In this document: piece by piece, positions 39,890-42,364 of the stretch | How positions within the stretch are numbered: the stretch's first letter is position 1 | Layout of the letters: every line of letters begins with the position of its first letter | Assembly: GCF_000468035.1 (NCBI RefSeq) | Contig: NZ_KI260540.1 | Location: 95,494 to 137,857, forward strand | Reading direction: 5' to 3' | Length of the DNA stretch: 42,364 nt | Source of the DNA: Selenomonas sp. oral taxon 892 str. F0426 | GTDB taxonomy: Bacteria; Bacillota; Negativicutes; Selenomonadales; Selenomonadaceae | Translations under genes and position numbers: made by a program | Notes under the pieces: generated by a model | Database searches by the model: none | What the model saw: the letters and a program-made list of their open reading frames with translations, nothing else | What the model was told of the DNA's origin: nothing

Positions 39890-41011
39890 ATGCCCGACAC
39901 AAGCGTCAGCTACAAATGTCCCAAATGCGGTGCTCCCCTCACCTTCCTCCCGGGGCACAACCATGTGACCTGCGAGTTCTGCGACGCCAAGATCAGCATT
40001 GCAGAGATGGATGCCCTCTATGCACAGAAAGAGGAGCAGGCGGCACAGGCGGCAGAGAACGCGGAGGAAAAAGAAGCGCAGTGGAACACTGAGAATGCAG
40101 GCAGCACATGGGACGGCGCCGAGACGGCGAACATGATGATCCAGACCTGCTCCTCCTGCGGTGCGGAGCTCGTCTCCGACGGCAACACCATGGCGACCCA
40201 GTGCGCCTACTGCGGCAGCCCGAACATGATCCCGCGCCGCTTCGACGGCATGCTGCGCCCCGACTATGTCATTCCATTCAAGAAGACGAAGGAGGACGCC
40301 ATCGCCGCGCTCAAGGAGTTCTACCAGGGGAAAAAACTGCTCCCGAAGGCGTTCCGCGACGAGAACCGCATCAAGGAGATCCAGTCCATGTACGTCCCCT
40401 TCTGGCTCTTTGACGCGCAGGTAAGCGCCAGCATGGACTTCAGCGCGGAAACGAGGAGTCGGCGTGAGACGGCGGACGAGATCATCATCGAGACCAGCCA
40501 CTATCGCTGCGAGCGCAGCGGCGAGATGACGTTCCGCGGCATCCCCGTCGACGCGAGCAAACGCATGGACGACAAGTACATGGACAGCATCGAGCCGTTC
40601 GACTACAGCGAGCTCCGCCCCTTCTCCGCTGCGTATTTCACGGGACACCTCGCCGACAAGTTCGATGTCGATGTCAAGGAATCCCTGCCGCGCGCCGACA
40701 CGCGCCTCACGGCGAGCGTCATCCACGCGCTGAGCAAAACCGTCAGCGGCTATACCAGCACCGCTCCGAGCGGCAGCTCGAAGATCCGAAAGCAGTCGGG
40801 CGATGTCTGCTACGCCATGATGCCCGTCTGGATCCTCACCACGAACTATCAGGGAAAGCCCTACACCTTCATGATGAACGGACAGACTGGCAAATTCGTC
40901 GGTGCGGATCTGCCCAAGGACACATTCAAGGAGTACGTCTACCCGCTCATCCCGTCCGCACTCGTCTTCGCCGTCCTCTTCTGGCTCGGCTGGCTCATGT
41001 TTGATCTGTAG
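39890..41011 (+). CDS. Zinc-ribbon membrane protein (YdjG-like), copy 2
   Basis: A 373-residue paralog of the gene at 37793, starting almost identically (DTSVSYKCPKCGAPLTFLPGHN). It keeps both zinc ribbons (CPKCG...CEFCD; CSSCGAELVSDGNTMATQC...CG), the VIPFKKTKEDAIAALKEFY and YVPFWLFDAQ motifs, and the C-terminal membrane helix (about 345-370). The region TYTFMMNGQTGK-type ending (YTFMMNGQTGKFVG) is the same in both copies. It follows a GC-rich repeat and precedes the second TPM gene by 12 bases. The pair looks like a tandem duplication of the whole two-gene unit. Confidence 0.88.
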   Translation: MPDTSVSYKCPKCGAPLTFLPGHNHVTCEFCDAKISIAEMDALYAQKEEQAAQAAENAEEKEAQWNTENAGSTWDGAETANMMIQTCSSCGAELVSDGNTMATQCAYCGSPNMIPRRFDGMLRPDYVIPFKKTKEDAIAALKEFYQGKKLLPKAFRDENRIKEIQSMYVPFWLFDAQVSASMDFSAETRSRRETADEIIIETSHYRCERSGEMTFRGIPVDASKRMDDKYMDSIEPFDYSELRPFSAAYFTGHLADKFDVDVKESLPRADTRLTASVIHALSKTVSGYTSTAPSGSSKIRKQSGDVCYAMMPVWILTTNYQGKPYTFMMNGQTGKFVGADLPKDTFKEYVYPLIPSALVFAVLFWLGWLMFDL

Positions 41012-41023
41012 GAGGTGCGGCAC

Positions 41024-42334
41024 ATGATGAACAAAACAACCAACGGACGCAGTGCGCTCCTCGCCCTGCTCCTTCTCTGTCTCGGCCTTTTCATTCTCAC
41101 CGTACCAAAGGCGGCAGATGCGGCGGGCATCGGAAACGCACGCGTCATCGACGAGATGAACCTCCTCTCCGAGGCTGACGTACAAAAGCTCGACGCACAG
41201 CTCGCAGCAGTGGAGCGGACACATCACATCCGCATCCTCGCCGCAATCGCCGGCGATTGGAAGGATAAGCCGCTGAAGCCGCTCGCGGAGAACATCATCA
41301 AGACCATCGCCCCCGGCGGTGAGCATGGCGCAGTCCTGCTCCTCCTCTCGCCCGAAAACAACACCTACTACGTCGCCACCGATGCAAAGCTCAGGACACG
41401 CATCACCGACGAGGGCATTGAGCACCTCACGGAGAAATTCCTGCCCGCCTTCGAGAGCAAGAAATACGCCGATATGTTCACGGCATTTGGTCAAGTCGCG
41501 GGCGAAATGCTCACCTACTACGAGAAGGAAGGCAAGCCCTTCACCACGGGTGGCGCACTCAGTGCCGTTGCACGCGCAGTCGCGGCCGGGGGGACACAGA
41601 CAGGGGATGCGGGACTGGGTGCTGTGCGCGTGATCGACGAGTCCGACCTCATCACCGATGCCGAGGAGCAGGCACTCGACGCGAAGCTCGCCGCCTACGA
41701 ACAGGCGCACGGCATCCGCATCCTCGTCGGCACGGTCAAGAACACGCACAAACAGGTGCTCGGCAAGGTCGCCAATGCCGTTGTCGACCGCATCGCGGAC
41801 GGCGGTGCAAACGGCACCATCGTCCTCCTTCTCGCGCCGAAGGAGCGCGACTTCTACATCTCCACCGACAACAAGATGCGCACGCGCATCACCGACGACA
41901 AGGGCATCGAACACCTCGCCGGGCAGTTCGTCCCCTCCCTGAAGGAGAACAAATACGCCGAGGGATTCACCGCATTTGCAGCGGCCGTGGATGAGATGGT
42001 AGCCTACTACGAAAAGGAAGGAAAGCCCTTCAACCCCGATGCCTTCCTGCTGACCATCGTCGCCCTCGTCGGTGCCCTCATCGCTGCCGCCCTCGTTTAC
42101 TGGTTCGTCCTTGCCAATCTCTCGGACAGCATGCTCAGTGTCCGAAGCGCCCACGAGGCAGACGACTACGTCGAGCGCGGCAGCTTCCGCCTCACACACC
42201 GCGCGGACGTCTTCCTCCGCACCACAGAGTCCCGTGAGACGAAGCACAAGGAGACATCATCATCCTCCTCGGGTTCCTACATCTCCACCTCCAGCCGCGA
42301 CGAGAGCCATGGCGGCGGTGGCGGGAAGTACTAG
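41024..42334 (+). CDS. Membrane protein with two tandem TPM domains (YdjH-like), copy 2
   Basis: A 436-residue relative of the TPM gene at 38924, with the TPM domain doubled. It has a signal segment (about 10-30), TPM 1 (about 35-165, ARVIDEMNLLSEADVQKLDAQ), TPM 2 (about 198-325, VRVIDESDLITDAEEQALDAK), a membrane helix (about 342-365) and a tail with Ser-rich sequence ending SHGGGGGKY. TPM 2 is closer to the single domain of copy 1 (KERDFYISTDNKMRTRITDDKG against KERDWYISTD...). GGAGGTG precedes the ATG at 41024. It is the last gene visible of the SPFH operon. Confidence 0.88.
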   Translation: MMNKTTNGRSALLALLLLCLGLFILTVPKAADAAGIGNARVIDEMNLLSEADVQKLDAQLAAVERTHHIRILAAIAGDWKDKPLKPLAENIIKTIAPGGEHGAVLLLLSPENNTYYVATDAKLRTRITDEGIEHLTEKFLPAFESKKYADMFTAFGQVAGEMLTYYEKEGKPFTTGGALSAVARAVAAGGTQTGDAGLGAVRVIDESDLITDAEEQALDAKLAAYEQAHGIRILVGTVKNTHKQVLGKVANAVVDRIADGGANGTIVLLLAPKERDFYISTDNKMRTRITDDKGIEHLAGQFVPSLKENKYAEGFTAFAAAVDEMVAYYEKEGKPFNPDAFLLTIVALVGALIAAALVYWFVLANLSDSMLSVRSAHEADDYVERGSFRLTHRADVFLRTTESRETKHKETSSSSSGSYISTSSRDESHGGGGGKY

Positions 42335-42364
42335 GGAAGCACTGATAAATTCAGCCGCGCCATC
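42335..42364. repeat. MITE-like element, cut by the window edge
   Basis: The last 30 bases, GGAAGCACTGATAAATTC and onward, match the right end of the 37602-37760 element in reverse orientation with one mismatch. It starts directly after the TAG of the TPM gene and continues beyond the window. Confidence 0.8.

Noticed and set aside
39161-42247. A 1028-codon open frame on the minus strand opposite the YdjG/YdjH-like genes
   Set aside because: It lies wholly opposite well-recognised genes with zinc-ribbon and TPM motifs and good ribosome binding sites. Its low-complexity composition is what GC-rich codon bias produces on the opposite strand.
1-42364. CRISPR arrays, tRNA or rRNA genes
   Set aside because: No regularly spaced short repeats, cloverleaf-like segments or rRNA sequence were recognised on either strand by eye; a tRNA scan would be decisive.

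Overview
The window looks like chromosomal DNA of a Gram-negative member of the Firmicutes, most likely class Negativicutes and Selenomonas-like. The evidence is high coding GC with AT-rich promoters, Firmicutes-type ribosome binding sites (AGGAGG), an HPr/Enzyme I pair, a TPP riboswitch, and an outer-membrane beta-barrel protein (30171-31349) that needs a Gram-negative envelope. The genus is an inference from style; no rRNA or other marker gene is present.

Left third (1-12.4 kb), mostly housekeeping. On the minus strand a TPP riboswitch with its own terminator (4334-4460) heads a thiamine-precursor salvage operon, cytX-thiM-thiD-thiW, followed by a HicA/HicB toxin-antitoxin pair. A translationally coupled TPR protein and PRC-barrel protein also lie on the minus strand. 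The plus strand carries ptsH-ptsI, a small ferredoxin, galM and sucC-sucD.

Middle (12.4-31.4 kb), an envelope and secretion region. A long plus-strand unit (12.5-19.2 kb) encodes a two-TPM-domain membrane protein, LemA, four tandem paralogous secreted proteins with a Ca-loop-like motif (VTDLD..GRLELL), and a DUF3298/RsiV-like secreted protein. Next come a PAS-GGDEF protein, a class I fructose-bisphosphate aldolase, a J-domain/HIRAN/macro-domain group, an orphan family 5 solute-binding lipoprotein between two related secreted proteins, two more small secreted proteins, a second DUF3298 protein and a porin-like protein.

Right third (31.5-42.3 kb). Three overlapping genes encode an unusual signalling system: a membrane sensor with a periplasmic solute-binding-like domain and a degenerate kinase-like tail, a DesK/NarL-type histidine kinase, and a LuxR-type response regulator. 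Immediately downstream is a module like Bacillus subtilis YdjG-YdjH-YdjI: an SPFH protein with four zinc ribbons, then two tandem copies of a zinc-ribbon membrane protein plus TPM-domain protein pair.

Main discovery. Six promoters in this window share one palindromic operator, consensus CTGTCATTTRTGACAG (all fit CTGT-N8-ACAG), placed 22-23 bases upstream of the -10 hexamer. They drive the TPM/LemA/secreted-paralog operon, the solute-binding operon, three single secreted-protein genes and the SPFH/zinc-ribbon/TPM operon. I infer one locally clustered envelope-stress regulon, with the adjacent LuxR-type regulator as the best candidate activator. Two repeat families are also dispersed here: a MITE-like element found just after stop codons and a GC-rich double-hairpin element.
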